A stretch of 64,000 bases of DNA from Thelephora terrestris (taxonomy: Eukaryota; Basidiomycota; Agaricomycetes; Thelephorales; Thelephoraceae). The stretch is taken from positions 744,001 through 808,000 of the forward strand of contig WIUZ02000006.1 of NCBI GenBank assembly GCA_015956445.1, given 5' to 3'. Positions 1-11,327 of this stretch are shown in pieces. A program made the translations under genes and the position numbers. Under the pieces are notes generated by a model. The model did not search any database. It was not told where the DNA came from and saw nothing but the letters and a program-made list of their open reading frames with translations. Position 1 is the first letter of the stretch. Each line of letters opens with the position of its first letter.

Positions 1-1093
1 TTGACAAGGAAGAGTCGACGAGCACCGTATCTACACTGACCCAGGGTTATGTCGTTTGCCCTTCCGATCGCCGCTTCCTCCTCCTTTTCACTTTCCTGAA
101 AAAGAACATGAAGAAGAAGATCGTCGTTTTTTTCTCAAGCTGCAACTCCGTCAAGTACCATGGCGAGTTACTCAATTATATCGATGTCCCTGTCCTCGAC
201 CTCCACGTATGTATGCTTGATCCGCGCAGTCAATTCTCGAATTGAATGTATCTCGCAGGGTAAACAAAAACAACAAAAGAGGACGGCAACATTCTTTGAG
301 TTTTGCAACGCCGAGTCCGGCACTCTCTTATGCACAGATGTCGCCGCCCGTGGTCTTGATATACCCCGTGTAGACTGGATCGTCCAGTACGATCCCCCAG
401 ATGATCCAAGGGACTACATCCATCGCGTGGGACGCACAGCCCGAGCAGGCAAGGTCGGAAAGAGTCTACTTTTTTTACTCGAAAGCGAGCTAGGATTTTT
501 GCGTTACCTCAAGGAATCCAAGGTCCCACTGAACGAGTATAGTTTCCCTGTCGACAAGGTCGCAAACGTTCAATCACAGGTAGTTGCTCCCTTAAACGGC
601 TTGCGTCACCATCGGCTCACCATCGTTCCAGTTAGAAAAGTTGTTGCAGAAGAATTATTTCTTGCATCAGTCAGCGCGGGATGGGTACAGGTCGTATCTA
701 CAGTCATATGCCTCTTACTCGCTCAAGAAGATCTTCGACGTCAATGTCTTGGATTTGGCGAAGGTCGCCAAGTCTTTTGGTTTCGCCGTTCCCCCACGAG
801 TTAACGTCAATATCGGGGGCGGCACAGGGGGTACTGGACGATCAGGGAAGAGGCGGAAACGTGAGGACAGTGACGAAGATGGGGTCAACGTCGAAGAGAT
901 TGAGGTCGATCAGGATTACCTGGACAACGAGGAGGAAGATAGCGGAGGGGCGAGCATTCGAGGGCGAGCCGAGAATCCACAGAGTAGAAACAAGAGAGAG
1001 GAGACCCTTGGGAGGAAGAAAGTGGAAAGGGAAGTATTCAGGAAGGGGATGCAGAGGAAGCGACAGAAGAGTTCACAACAATGGAGCAGATAG
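1..1093 (+). CDS. HAS1: DEAD-box RNA helicase HAS1, 3' part (partial)
   Basis: C-terminal half of the nucleolar ATP-dependent helicase needed for 40S and 60S ribosome assembly. The 5' end lies outside the window and reading starts in frame at base 3. The second RecA-like domain shows motif V as [10 protein letters not shown] and motif VI as [10 protein letters not shown]. The HAS1/DDX18-specific C-terminal block follows ([19 protein letters not shown], then FGFAVPP) and ends in a lysine/arginine-rich acidic tail. Two introns, 207-258 and 580-631, join in phase and restore family-like sequence (VLDLH|GKQKQQ and NVQSQ|LEKLLQ). The stop is at 1091-1093. It converges on the eL34 gene with 136 bp between the stop codons. 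Identification rests on the order of motifs plus the HAS1-specific tail, so another DEAD-box protein is unlikely. Confidence 0.93.
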
Positions 1094-1229
1094 CATCCTT
1101 TCTTCTGTTGTCACACATCGTGCATTGTATATATGACTGTCCTGGCTCATATTTCTCTTCCATTTGAGACGAGTACAAGCAACATCGATGAGAGTGGTAA
1201 AGTGGGAGCGTAGGGGTGGAACGAAACGT

Positions 1230-1685
1230 CTATTTTCTGCCACCTTTTTGCTGAGACTTGATAACCTTTTTGACGATCTTGGCCTCCTCTACCAAGAACG
1301 CCCGAAGGATCCTTGTTTTCGAGTTAAGTGGACTGAAGAGATTGCAAATGTTCAGATCGCACCTTGTCTTCACGCAGTCCCCACATCTCGAACCGCCGTA
1401 CGCCCTTCGCACAGTCTTCCTCGTCTTCGAGATAGTGGCATATTGGCGTGGTCGCAGAGCAGGAACCTATATTAATCCGAGGTGTGAATCCGATAAGGGT
1501 GGTGGACAATACACTTCTGGACTTACTCCAGGGAGAGCAATACCACAGTCACCGCACTTAGGGGCAGTGGCAAGTTTTCCAATGTGGTGGTAGACGAGTT
1601 TACCTCCTGGCGTCTTCACGACACGCCGTCTGTTGGAGGTGGTGTTGTATGGTTGGCGTTTGCGAAGTGTAACACGTTGAGCCAT
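1230..1685 (-). CDS. RPL34: 60S ribosomal protein eL34
   Basis: Cytosolic large-subunit ribosomal protein of about 114 residues, the usual length. The start [15 protein letters not shown], the block [13 protein letters not shown] and the zinc-type cysteine pairs (PKCGDC and SRCGDC) are those of eL34; the end is [14 protein letters not shown]. Exons on the minus strand are 1527-1685, 1363-1466 and 1230-1311. The introns are 60 and 51 nt, the second ending in the acceptor AAG. Exon lengths add up to a whole number of codons. The 378 bp between its start and the TMEM33 start is a divergent promoter. Confidence 0.95.
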
Positions 1686-2063
1686 TGGATACTAGACAGA
1701 AGAACGAATGAGATGACCCGCGGTGCGTTGGAGTGTACCAGGTGGGTTACTAACGTTCGATGGGGCGACTTTGGCCTGTCTCTCTGTGCTGTTGATTGGG
1801 AGCAGTCGTGAGAAAAACGAGTGGTGAACTGTACATCAGACGAAAAAGGCAAGTCCACGTGGGCGGGGCTATACCACGTGACGACCTGCCCTAAACTTAC
1901 GATCTCGGGTGAAAGAGTGCGCACACGTCACACAGCAGGTTGTGCGACTGGCAGGGGACCAAAAGCGGATTCTCCACCTGGTTTGAACGTGTACAAATAC
2001 TCGAATATCAAAGCCCGCCAGCACGACTTCACCCCTTTCCTCTTATCCACACTCTCAGCTCAT

Positions 2064-3221
2064 ATGGCAACCGCACAGGTAAGTCCCTCCTCCGCCCCTC
2101 CTGGTGTCTACTCGTCTCACCTCTCCGCCAGCATTACCTATGGGCAGGAGGCCACTTCATCCTCCTGATCTCAGCCCTCCGCTACTTCTTGGCTATCGTC
2201 ACCCTCAAAGCAGTCTCTTCCTGGTGGTACAAAGGTGTGTTGTGCTGCCTACATCCGACTTTCAGCGAGCTGGGCCTGATAGCACTGATTGTCTGAACAG
2301 TCAGTTTCACTGGCGCTCTCATAAGCTACGTGATTGTTTGCCAGTTAGTTTTTTCGTCTCTTTTTTCGTTCGCCTGCTCACCTCCTTTCCAGGAAATCGC
2401 TCGGCGTGAGTCTCGGAGGGTTTGCGTGTATGAAGGTATGCTGACTACTCCCGAATCAGTTGCCACAACCGAATGCCGCCTGGTTTAAACGAGCCTTGGT
2501 AGATGAGGTATCTGTTTCAGGTTACGCATGTGCTTCTTCTGTTCATGAGTTTCTGTTTGCTCACAGAATGTCCAATACTTCTTGCTCGCTATGTTTTGGT
2601 GGTCTTCAAAACCAGTTGCCAGTTGGTGTTTTCTTGAGTTTTACCCACAGCGACGGCGCCTGACATCATGCGATTAGCCGCCCTCCTGCCATACACCATA
2701 TTCTCTCTCTTCCACGCCTTGACATTTGCGAGAACTACGATCATCCCGCACATCTTGCCATCTGGTCCCCCTACTGCCGCGGGGGGAGCTCCTCAAGCCC
2801 ACCCTGTGGCCAAGAAGTTGCAAGTATGGGTCAAGTGTAAGCTGATTTTACTCATCGAAGGTGGCGGTGTTTTAATGACGTTTCCTTAGCCAACTATGAC
2901 ACTGCAATGAAGGCTGTCGCGTATACTGAGCTTTTGATCATGGCGCGAATCTTTCTGGGGGCTATCACCTTCCAGAACTCACTACTTTCTCCCATCTTCT
3001 ACGCTCACTTCTTACGCCAACGATACTACCAGTCCGCCTTCACCAGGGATGCTATTGCATTTGTCGATAAGCGCATCGAAGGCTACGTCAGGAAGGAGGG
3101 AGCGCCCCCGATTGCCGTTCAGATTTGGGACAAGGTGAAGGCTGTCCTGGGACGTTGGGCGGGATCCACATTGATTCCACAGCAACCCGCTCCTGCGGCT
3201 GGTGGTGCGCGGAGGAATTAG
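2064..3221 (+). CDS. TMEM33/Pom33-family ER and nuclear-envelope membrane protein
   Basis: Polytopic membrane protein of the TMEM33/Pom33/Tts1 family, which shapes ER tubules and supports nuclear-pore insertion. Family signatures are HYLWAGGHFILLISALRYFL near the start, then DENVQYFLLAMFWW, PYTIFSLFHALTFAR and a C-terminal FYAHFLRQRYYQSAF. I place exons at 2064-2078, 2132-2234, 2301-2343, 2393-2405, 2460-2507, 2567-2621, 2651-2836 and 2890-3221. Exon 4 is only 13 nt. All joins are in phase, but the gap between exons 6 and 7 is just 29 nt (2622-2650), shorter than any other intron here. No other GT/AG pair keeps frame at normal length, so that border is uncertain. Confidence 0.88.
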
Positions 3222-3502
3222 AGGATGTATTTGGTTGGTCATGATGAGAGGGACCAGACTCTGTTGCTCGACTGAGGGATTTGATATCAGTCCTCTGACC
3301 TACATATACTGTACGTATATATAAGCGACTGCGTTTCGATAAGCACGATAAATTTACTCATCTTTCGACTGCCTGGGGACTGAGTACTGAGTATCGAAGT
3401 ATTGAATACGTGACTTGGAGAGCCTCGAGGCCATTAGGCAGGAAGCACTCATGATGACAAACAAGGACAAACAAGTTTCCAACGTCTACTTGTTCGTTGT
3501 AA

Positions 3503-5944
3503 ATGTCTCGAATACCCGTACCGCGTTCGCAGGCGGGTTCCTTCCATTCTCCTGCCGCGACGGACTCTCACCACCAACACGGCTCTCCCTTGCGACAAGA
3601 AGTCATGTCTACCGTATCCACTCCGCTGTCAGATACAAGAAAGAAACAGTCCAAGAGGGACGAGGTAAGCACTCCGTATCCCTCTGCATTTCACCCCACT
3701 TCCGTCCAGACGCGTCCCCGTTGGTGTTGGCCGGGGCTCTACCACCTCGCCGCTACTGTGCACCCCACCACCTCCCCTCTCTTCCGAAGCGTCACACTTG
3801 CGGATATCCGTTGATGCTATCATTCCCGCGTAGGCCATCCGTAAGAAAATCGAGTCCGAGCTGGCCCGCAAACGCACAGTCTCTACAGCCGGTGTACCCT
3901 CCCGTCAGAAGCGTCCAGCTAAATTGACAGCTCAAAAAGGAACCGTTGCTGCACTTCGTCCGTCTCCCGCTCTCACAGTTCCGGAGAATATCACCGTCTC
4001 CGAAGCAAGCCAGCTTTGTGCTGCTAAACGAACAGATTGCGTCTTAGTCGTTGATGACGAAGAAGGCTTGAGCGGCATCTTCACAGCCAAGGATCTGGCC
4101 TACAGGGTAAACAGCATTCTCCCATCCGCCACTTCGATCCTGATATCCCTTTCAGGTTACCGCGGAGGGTTTGGACCCACACACCACTCACGTCAGTCAG
4201 ATAATGACCAGGAATCCCATGGTTACTCGGGACACTACCAGTGCGACCGAGGCCTTGCAACTCATGGTCGAAAGACACTTCCGTCACTTGGTGTGCCCGA
4301 TCATTTCCTTCACGTCACATAAACTGATTTTCCTTTGCCATTCTCTTCCTTTTAGCCTGTATGCAACGAAGACGGAAATGTTGTCGGCCTCCTCGATATC
4401 ACCAGGGTTTTCCATGAAGCCGTCGACAAAGTAGAACGTAGTTCGAACGCCTCGGAGAAACTTTACAATGCCCTCGCTGGCGTCCAATCCGAACTCGGTG
4501 GAATTACATCAAACCCTCAAGCCAGCGCAATGCTCGCATATGTTGAAGCCCTCCGCGAAAAGACTGCGCTTCCCGATCTAACCACTGTCATGGACTCGCG
4601 CACCCAACCTGCTACCGTTGGCCCCAAAGAAACCGTGAAGGAAGTTGCCAAGCTCATGAAGGAGCGTAGGGTCACCGCCGTTTGCGTCATGGAAAACGCC
4701 CCCGCTGGTGCTGTAAACAATGTGCCTAGAATTGCTGGAATATTCACGAGCAAGGACGTGGTGCTGCGCGTCATTGCTGCGGGGTTGGACGCTGGTAGAT
4801 GCAGTGTTGTCAGGGTGATGACCCCGCATCCGGACACCGCTACTCCTTCCACCACTGTTCACGATGCACTGAAAAAGATGCACAGTGAGTACCCTAGTTC
4901 CGCAACTACTCCGTCTGCTAACTTTGCCTAGATGGACACTATCTCAACCTACCTGTCGTCGAGGCCGACGGCCGCCTGGTCGCCATCGTGGATGTTCTCA
5001 AGTTGACCTACGCCACCCTGGAACAAGTAAGTTGTCCTCACATTTTTCCAAGTGTTTTGGTGACGATCCACAATCAGATGAACACGATGAGCCAAGAAAC
5101 TGGAGACACAAGCTCAGAGACTGGGGGTCCCATGTGGGGCCGGTTCTTCGATTCCATTGGCGGCGGAGAATCCGAATCGATAATCTCCGGCCAACCTACC
5201 GACATGTTGGGTAGTAAGCACGGTTCGATGCGAGGTCTCTCCCATCTACCGCAATCCCCTCGCTCGGACTTGCATCCAAATGATTCGGCCTCCGTTGTCA
5301 TGGATGATGATGGCTCCGTCCTAGACGGCTACACGAAGGGCGGTCCTGGATCTCAAGCCCCGTTTCCATCCCTTCTCCATGTCGATGATGGTACCTACGT
5401 CTTCAAGTTCAGAACACCGAGCGGGCGTGCCCACAGATTCCAATCCCGCCATGACAACTACGAACACCTGCGAGAGATAATTTCTACAAAGTTGGCCATA
5501 GATCCCTTCTTCACGAACTTTGTGTCAGAGGATGAATCCCAGCCCCACCCCGATCCCATCGATTACCTACTTGCATACACAGACGGAGATGGGGATGTGG
5601 TGTTAATCACGTCTGATGATGACGTTTCTGATGCTGTCAAAATGGCGAGGTCGAAAGGGGAGGAACGAGTCGTCCTATTCATACAAGGAGGGAAAGGTTG
5701 GGAGTGCGCCACCGCGGAGAAGCCTGAGGCAAGGACAGTAGAGGCTGTCGCTGCCCCCCAGATTGAAACGAAAGCAATAGAGAACACGGAGGAGCCCTTG
5801 CCCTCCTCCCCTCCACCTGCTCCGTCGGAGGATGTCTTTGGAATTCCAAGAGACATGCTACTCCCGGCGAGCATCGGTGTTCTTGCGGTCTCGATCATGG
5901 TTGTGTTTACTATTTCCCGGCTGACGAGCAGCAACCACTACTGA
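3503..5944 (+). CDS. CBS-domain and PB1-domain protein with C-terminal membrane anchor
   Basis: About 686 residues. Two pairs of CBS motifs (residues about 70-215 and 265-430) form Bateman modules that usually bind adenine nucleotides; examples are DCVLVVDDEEGLSGIFTAKD and TAVCVMENAPAGAV. A PB1 domain follows (about 495-590, starting YVFKFRTPSGRAHRF, with an acidic patch DGDGDVVLITSDDD). The last 25 residues hold one hydrophobic helix (ASIGVLAVSIMVVFTISRL), which suggests a tail anchor. The architecture matches the fungal CBS/PB1 family that includes fission yeast Mug70. Exons: 3503-3664, 3834-4106, 4156-4290, 4356-4884, 4932-5026, 5078-5944, all in phase. The first intron is long for this window (169 nt). 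Ligand and biological role are not known from sequence. Confidence 0.88.
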
Positions 5945-6295
5945 TACTTGCGTTAATCACCTCTCATAATTTCTCCCCCATTGGATTTTTCATACACATC
6001 ATAAGCTTTTATGCAAACCGCAGAAGATACCTTGTTCGTTTTCGTGACCTTGTTTACGTCCCGCTACGATCCATAGACGAATGACTCGAATGAATTCTAG
6101 ATTCCCAAGTCCGCGAGCCCTTCCAGGCCCTTCCGCGTTCCGTGACCCGAAGATAAGTAGCCACGTGCAGACCGCACAGCTAGGGCGCTCCACGGCCACG
6201 ATCAAGCCCCAGCTCCACCGCTTATTAGCAGTTGCTTTCGCGTTGCACAACGAACCGTGTCGTAACACCCTCCGAGTTTCTTGCGACACGCTAAA

Positions 6296-7848
6296 ATGCC
6301 TAGGTCTGAACGCGATGAAGTGATATCCAAGTTGGTCCGTCTACCTTTGTAGCTCCAGTGTACGCCAGTCTCCCGGATTCACGTTCACTGTTTCTCGGCG
6401 CAGACGACTATGATGTTTTCTGCCATGATTAGTGACCTCGTGATGGATGCCACATTACAGGCTCATTACGAAGTCCAGAAGTTGAGCGTGCTCTGCGATG
6501 TATGCCACACGCGGTATGTCTTGGACGACGTCATCCACTTAGCGCAGTAACATTCAGACGCTAATGGTCTTGTCTACGCGAATGAAGCTGTGGCACGGGT
6601 AAGCCGCCTTCTTAGAGTACCGCGTTTCATTAACCAACCATCCTACTCTTGTTCAGCCCACGCTACGGGTTCGAACGAGTCAGCGAACCCCACAGCCTCA
6701 CGGCCACCGAGCCCTAGCATAGAGGGGAAACAATCCACGCCCACCGGCAGTGTTTCTGGGGCTAGTACAGGGCCCACCAATGGAAAATCAGACAGTGTTG
6801 TTTACTTCGAGTGCCTGGGTTGCAAGCGACAGGTCAGTCGGGCTCTTTGTGTTCACCGAAAGGTGGATTCTCTCCAACATGTCTGACACAATTTGGGTGT
6901 TATTCTCGTAGATTGCATCCAACCGATACGCACCCCATCTCTCTTCGTGTGTGGGGATGGGCATCGGAAATCGCCGCGGCGGATCGCGGAATCCCATCAC
7001 AAAGTCCAAGTTAGTGGCAGAGGCTTGATGCCTTTTGGGATTATTTCTCACATTTCAGAAGATCTGGTGGAGATCAAGGACGTTCCGAGTCTCCATACCT
7101 TGGTTCAGAAGGTTCAGATGACTCGAAACCAAGCACAAAGAGTAAGGGAAAGGGAAAGGCGGCTAAGAAAGGTAATCCTTGTTCTTGAAACGAGATTCCC
7201 CTCTCTACACGGGTGCTGATAGATCGGATGATAGACGACGGGGATTACAGTTCTCACCGCAAGAGGGTGAGCTAACATTCCTTCAGGTAACAACCATACT
7301 CTGACCCACGTTTTCGCAGGCTGGATCCCCTCAAGCTACACCGAAGAAGACAAAGAAAGCAAAGACCGGTGGTAAGTGACCATGACATCTTACTGTGTGT
7401 TCCACAACCTCATGCTCCCCCACCCCTTTTTGTTCAGGTTCACCACTAAAGCACATCACTGATATGCCGCCCCCAGCATCAAGGAAATTCTCAAAACTGA
7501 GAGGAAGCTCTATCACGCGGGAAAGCTCTAATGCCCCTTCTGTGGGCGACGAGTCGAGAATGTCTGTTTTCTCGCCTGAAGGAACTCCTGTTTCTCCCAC
7601 GTCCTCCGCCGATAGCCCACCCGCGACATCTGTTCAGGTAACGGATGGTACGCATACCCAGAAGTCGGGAGTGACGAACAGCATTCCCGCCAAATCTGCC
7701 ACTCCGTCTCAATCAAACGTGCACGATCCAAGCTATATGATGATGGGTAAGCAAGACTCCCGATGACACCACTGCGAGACAACTAACTAGTCCTTTAGAA
7801 TATGATGACAACGAAACCGGATCCTCCACGGATAGCGATAGCGATTGA
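6296..7848 (+). CDS. SGF11: SAGA deubiquitinase-module subunit Sgf11
   Basis: Subunit of the SAGA histone H2B deubiquitinase module, where its zinc finger contacts the nucleosome. The N-terminal helix reads MMFSAMISDLVMDATLQAHY, as in Sgf11/ATXN7L3. The finger is CLGCKRQ at 6812-6832 joined across an intron to IASNRYAPHLSSC, giving the C-x2-C...H-x3-C pattern, followed by GNRRGGSRN. The rest is a serine-rich, lysine-rich tail ending SDSDSD. Firm exon ends are 6296-6334, 6404 onward, up to 6832, 6912-7009, 7059-7171, 7223-7266, 7320-7371, 7438-7746 and 7799-7848. The joins between about 6500 and 6660 are not settled. Good-looking splice sites there (GTATGT at 6514, GTAAGC at 6599) do not close in frame, and reading straight through 6599-6656 is the only simple open path. 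Confidence 0.85.
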
Positions 7849-8649
7849 CAGGACCACCGCTTTTTGATCGCCCCGCATATATCCTCGCACGTCACCTACG
7901 TGCTGTACCATGTCCTCATCCATGTATCTAGTGTAATGTTAGAAACGACGTAACCACGAGCATTCGTGCGGTAGCTGAAAAGGAGCCCAAAGAGGGGCGA
8001 GGCCGTGGCTAACCAACCACGAGGCTAATCTTTGGCAAGATTACGAGAAAGGGGGGTGGTTGACGGCACGGTGGAATGCAAATTTTCATATTTTGACTCT
8101 CCGCAGGGGGTTTGACGAAGTGCATGAGTAGAGTCGCCAAAGCTTTTTCTCAACGTAGGGGCAGCGGTGCGGGCGAGGGGTTGTTTCGTCATGATTCAAG
8201 TACTCATCAGCTGTAAGCGACTAGGTGACTGCCCCTAAAGCTAACCCGTGTGCATTAAATGAATATCTGGAGGTCTTTGGCGAGGGCAGACCGAGAGAGA
8301 CGCCGACCGCCCCGTTTGGCCAGGGACACTGGGGAATTTTGCGGCTGGCACCTTTCCGCAACGATGAGAGGTTTACTTAGCGTCAGGGATAGTCACCCGG
8401 TAGAACGTTGAGTTACACGCAAAAGAAATTACTAGAGAGGCGATTCACGGCCGCAAGAAATAAAATTATGTTCCCATTTGTTCAACTCGTCGGCATAGCA
8501 CGAGAGGAGAGCGTAGTCCAAACAAAATGACCAAATGGTAGAGGGGCGTAATCACGGATGAAGAGTGTGTATGAGTCCCAAGGTAGGATACCCTAGTTCA
8601 ACTTCAAAACGCCGTGAGGCTTTGGCGATCGCACGTGGCTTGGCCTGGA
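7849..8649. other. Intergenic stretch, Sgf11 to Pth2
   Basis: About 800 bp with no open frame of useful length on either strand and no tRNA-like fold that I could recognise. It should hold the Sgf11 3' UTR and the Pth2 promoter. Confidence 0.6.
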
Positions 8650-9713
8650 ATGAATCTCTCTCCAACCTGTGAGTAGGCCTACTGTTTTACGGGACGGAAT
8701 TCACAAAATCCACCTCTTTATCAAGCATACCTCACGATAGTCGGAGTATCTCTCGCGACGGGATACTTTGCTGGGCGTTATGTCTCGGCCGCCAAGGAGC
8801 ACACCCGGGGCACATCCCCAGTAGCCCCCATTGATGAGGCAAAAGCCATTGAACAGGATGGAGACAACTCAGAAAGTGACGCATCGAGCGAGGCTGGAGA
8901 CGGCGATCTCGCTAGGGTCCAGTCATCCCTCGAAGAAGAGTGTAAACTGGTTAGTTTTCATCAACATCCCATCGCCCCGTGCCTGCGCTGACTGACGTCT
9001 GACCGTTTACGTGTAGGTCCTCGTTGTACGAAACGATCTGGGGATGTCGATTGGGAAAGTTGCTGCACAGTAAGTGTATATCTCAAGAGGTATCCCCGGA
9101 ATCTGCGGCTAACAGTTGGCAATCGTCAGATGCTCGTACGTGACGATGTCCAACGCTCTCCTCCAGAAATACAACCAATAATCCCGCGTGCGTGCAGACA
9201 CGCGACCTTAGCGTGCTATCGTACCCTATCAGTATCGAATCCGAAAGTAAGCCTAGAACTCGTGCCGCGAAGCGGATCGTGACACATTCTATGTTACGCA
9301 GCTTCTCAAAAACTGGGAACGAACAGGGTAAAGCCCGTTTACCGTTCTCGTCGACTGCGTGGTTCTGACGCGCCACATGATGCTGATAGACAGACAAAAG
9401 TCGCGTTAAGGTGTTCCGATGAGGAGGAACTGCTTCTTTTGCAAGCGAAGGCCCAGAGCTTGAACCTCTGTGCACGGTCCATCCAAGACGCGTAAGACTG
9501 AACATTTTCACGCTTGCCGTATTCATACGTGTCTTGACAACTCTTTTTTGTTCAGAGGCCGGACACAGGTCGCCGCGGGGAGCAGGACTGTGTTGGGAAT
9601 CGGTCCCGGTTCGTATCATCCGCTCTTCGCTCTCTTTACCCAACTCCAACGTGTTTCCTGTAGGTCCGGCTCGGCTGATCAACCAGGTGACGGGAAAGTT
9701 AAAGTTACTGTGA
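8650..9713 (+). CDS. PTH2: Peptidyl-tRNA hydrolase, Pth2 type, membrane anchored
   Basis: Releases peptides from stalled peptidyl-tRNA. The 193-residue product has an N-terminal hydrophobic segment (about residues 8-25, ending ATGYFAGRY), which in this family points to mitochondrial outer-membrane or ER anchoring. An acidic linker follows, then the catalytic domain: VLVVRNDLGMSIGKVAAQ, CSHATLACYR, IQDAGRTQVAAGSRTVLGIG and GPARLINQVTG. Exons are 8650-8668, 8726-8949, 9017-9069, 9130-9135, 9198-9246, 9302-9327, 9390-9491, 9556-9608 and 9664-9713. All eight introns are 55-67 nt and the sum is a whole number of codons. Exon 4 is only 6 nt and supplies the Cys-Ser of the conserved AAQCSHA motif. 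The start is the only in-frame ATG before the anchor. Confidence 0.93.
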
Positions 9714-9937
9714 GGGTCTAGTGACCTTGTGATAGTGCTCCCCTGTACTAGATTTAGCGTCCGGACCCATAGTAGGGATTGTGACTTTGCACGATCGTAG
9801 CCAAAATCGACGCAGCAGCCACCGGACCGTAGCTTGCTGAGCTCAGAAGCTTAATCCAGGCATGTGATTCTCATCACGATCACTTTTGAGAGCCACGAGC
9901 AACAATAACCCCGACCGGTTTTCTCTTCAACCTCGCG

Positions 9938-10678
9938 ATGGTCAACATCCAGCACATAATCTCAAACCCGGCTTGCCGCGACTACCTCGGAATCGTAAAG
10001 GGTGCTCGGAACGGTTTCGTCTATGGCGTCAAGATCCGATTCCCTCACGCCTTGATCATGGCAATTTTGTTTGGTCGTGGAGAGTGAGTTTGTCATCCGC
10101 TACCGAGCCTTAGCGGGGACTATGTGACTCATTGCTTGCAGCTGGAGCTCCAGGGCACGGACGGTCTTCCAGGCAACTAGGACACACGCCACGAACCTTA
10201 TGAAATACGTTGCGTTGTACAAGACCCTGTTGCTAGTACAGAAAAAGGCAAACGGTGGCAAAGAGCGAAATTTTGACACCTTCTTCGCCGGCCTCGTTGG
10301 CGGTTACCTAGTCTTTGGGGATAGAAACCCAATCAATGAACAGGTTCGTTCGTTCCCCTTGTGTGTAAAGTGATACCGAGATTGACGTATCGATTCGCAT
10401 GTCAACAGGTCGTGCTGTACATTTGCTCTCGCGTAATCGCATCATTCATACCACGGGCCACCCCCAATCCACAACACCCCAGAGCGACAGTCAAACCGGT
10501 GCCTCCAGATTCGAGATACTTCTCCATCTTTGCTGCGCTCGTGTGGGGATGTGTGATGTGGTTGTTCGAGCACAAGGGCGAGACGATCCAACCGGGCATG
10601 TTTAACTCCATGACGTATCTCTACCGGGATTCCAACGCCTGGACGGATTTGCGAACTCTGTTGTGGCACAATCGGTGA
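9938..10678 (+). CDS. Peroxisomal membrane protein 4 (PXMP4/PMP24)
   Basis: Integral peroxisomal membrane protein of the Tim17/22/23-related PXMP4 family, 205 residues, close to the usual length; its molecular job is not settled. Recognisable blocks are YLGIVKGARNGFVYGVKIRFPHALIM at the start (read with gaps), FFAGLVGGYLVFG in the middle, a helix FAALVWGCVMWLFEH, and the ending MTYLYRDSNAWTDL then LLWHNR. Exons are 9938-10083, 10142-10343 and 10409-10678, with introns of 58 and 65 nt and closed phases. It converges on the Ras gene across about 650 bp. Confidence 0.9.
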
Positions 10679-11327
10679 GGGGGTAATCATTACATACTAA
10701 AGGGATTATGAGCGGTATACCATCCGTTGAAATACTCAAGCTCTAGTTCCCTTCCGTGGGTTACGCACGGCCCCCGGCCTGTCCTCGAGTCTGATGACCG
10801 GTGGGAAAGTACAGCAGAGGCGTGACACGGCTGACGACGTGGAATGTTCGGTATTCCCTATGATTACATACGCCAAGCGATGAAATGAAGTGGCGAGCGA
10901 AGGTTTGGGATCCTGGGAGGTAACTAAGTGGTAAGATATCAACATGCTGATTATCAAAAGATATCCATACAACGGTGGAACAAAAGCGACCGACGGTTCA
11001 ATGAACAGATGGTTATGAATGTACATACTGGTATGAGAACGGTCACACGTGAAAGGCAGAAACGAGAACATGGCTTGAATCGAATTCACGCAATGGTTCG
11101 TGTGGCGGTCATTCGAAAGGTCCGGGAGATGAGCAAAAGCAATACAGCCTAGAGAGAGAGAGAGAGAGAGTACAGTGAGGGAGACCTACAGACCGTTCGG
11201 GATAGCAGTAAGATTTGAAAGAAGGGGAAATGGAGTGGTATCATAAAAACGCAAAAGGTAATCGAGAAAAGAAACGAGGTCAAATCTCTATAACGTCAAA
11301 ACTGAAATGGCAAACTCCAGGATACCC
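10679..11327. other. Convergent 3' intergenic region with an (AG)10 tract
   Basis: About 650 bp between the stop codons of PXMP4 and the Ras gene. It contains a perfect (AG)10 microsatellite at 11151-11170 and no supported gene. Probably two 3' UTRs. Confidence 0.55.

Noticed and set aside
9083-9682. Minus-strand open frame of 199 codons
   Set aside because: It is antisense to the nine-exon Pth2 model, which is supported by motif and phase.
11151-11170. (AG)10 microsatellite
   Set aside because: Ordinary simple repeat in a 3' intergenic region; listed with that region, not as a finding.
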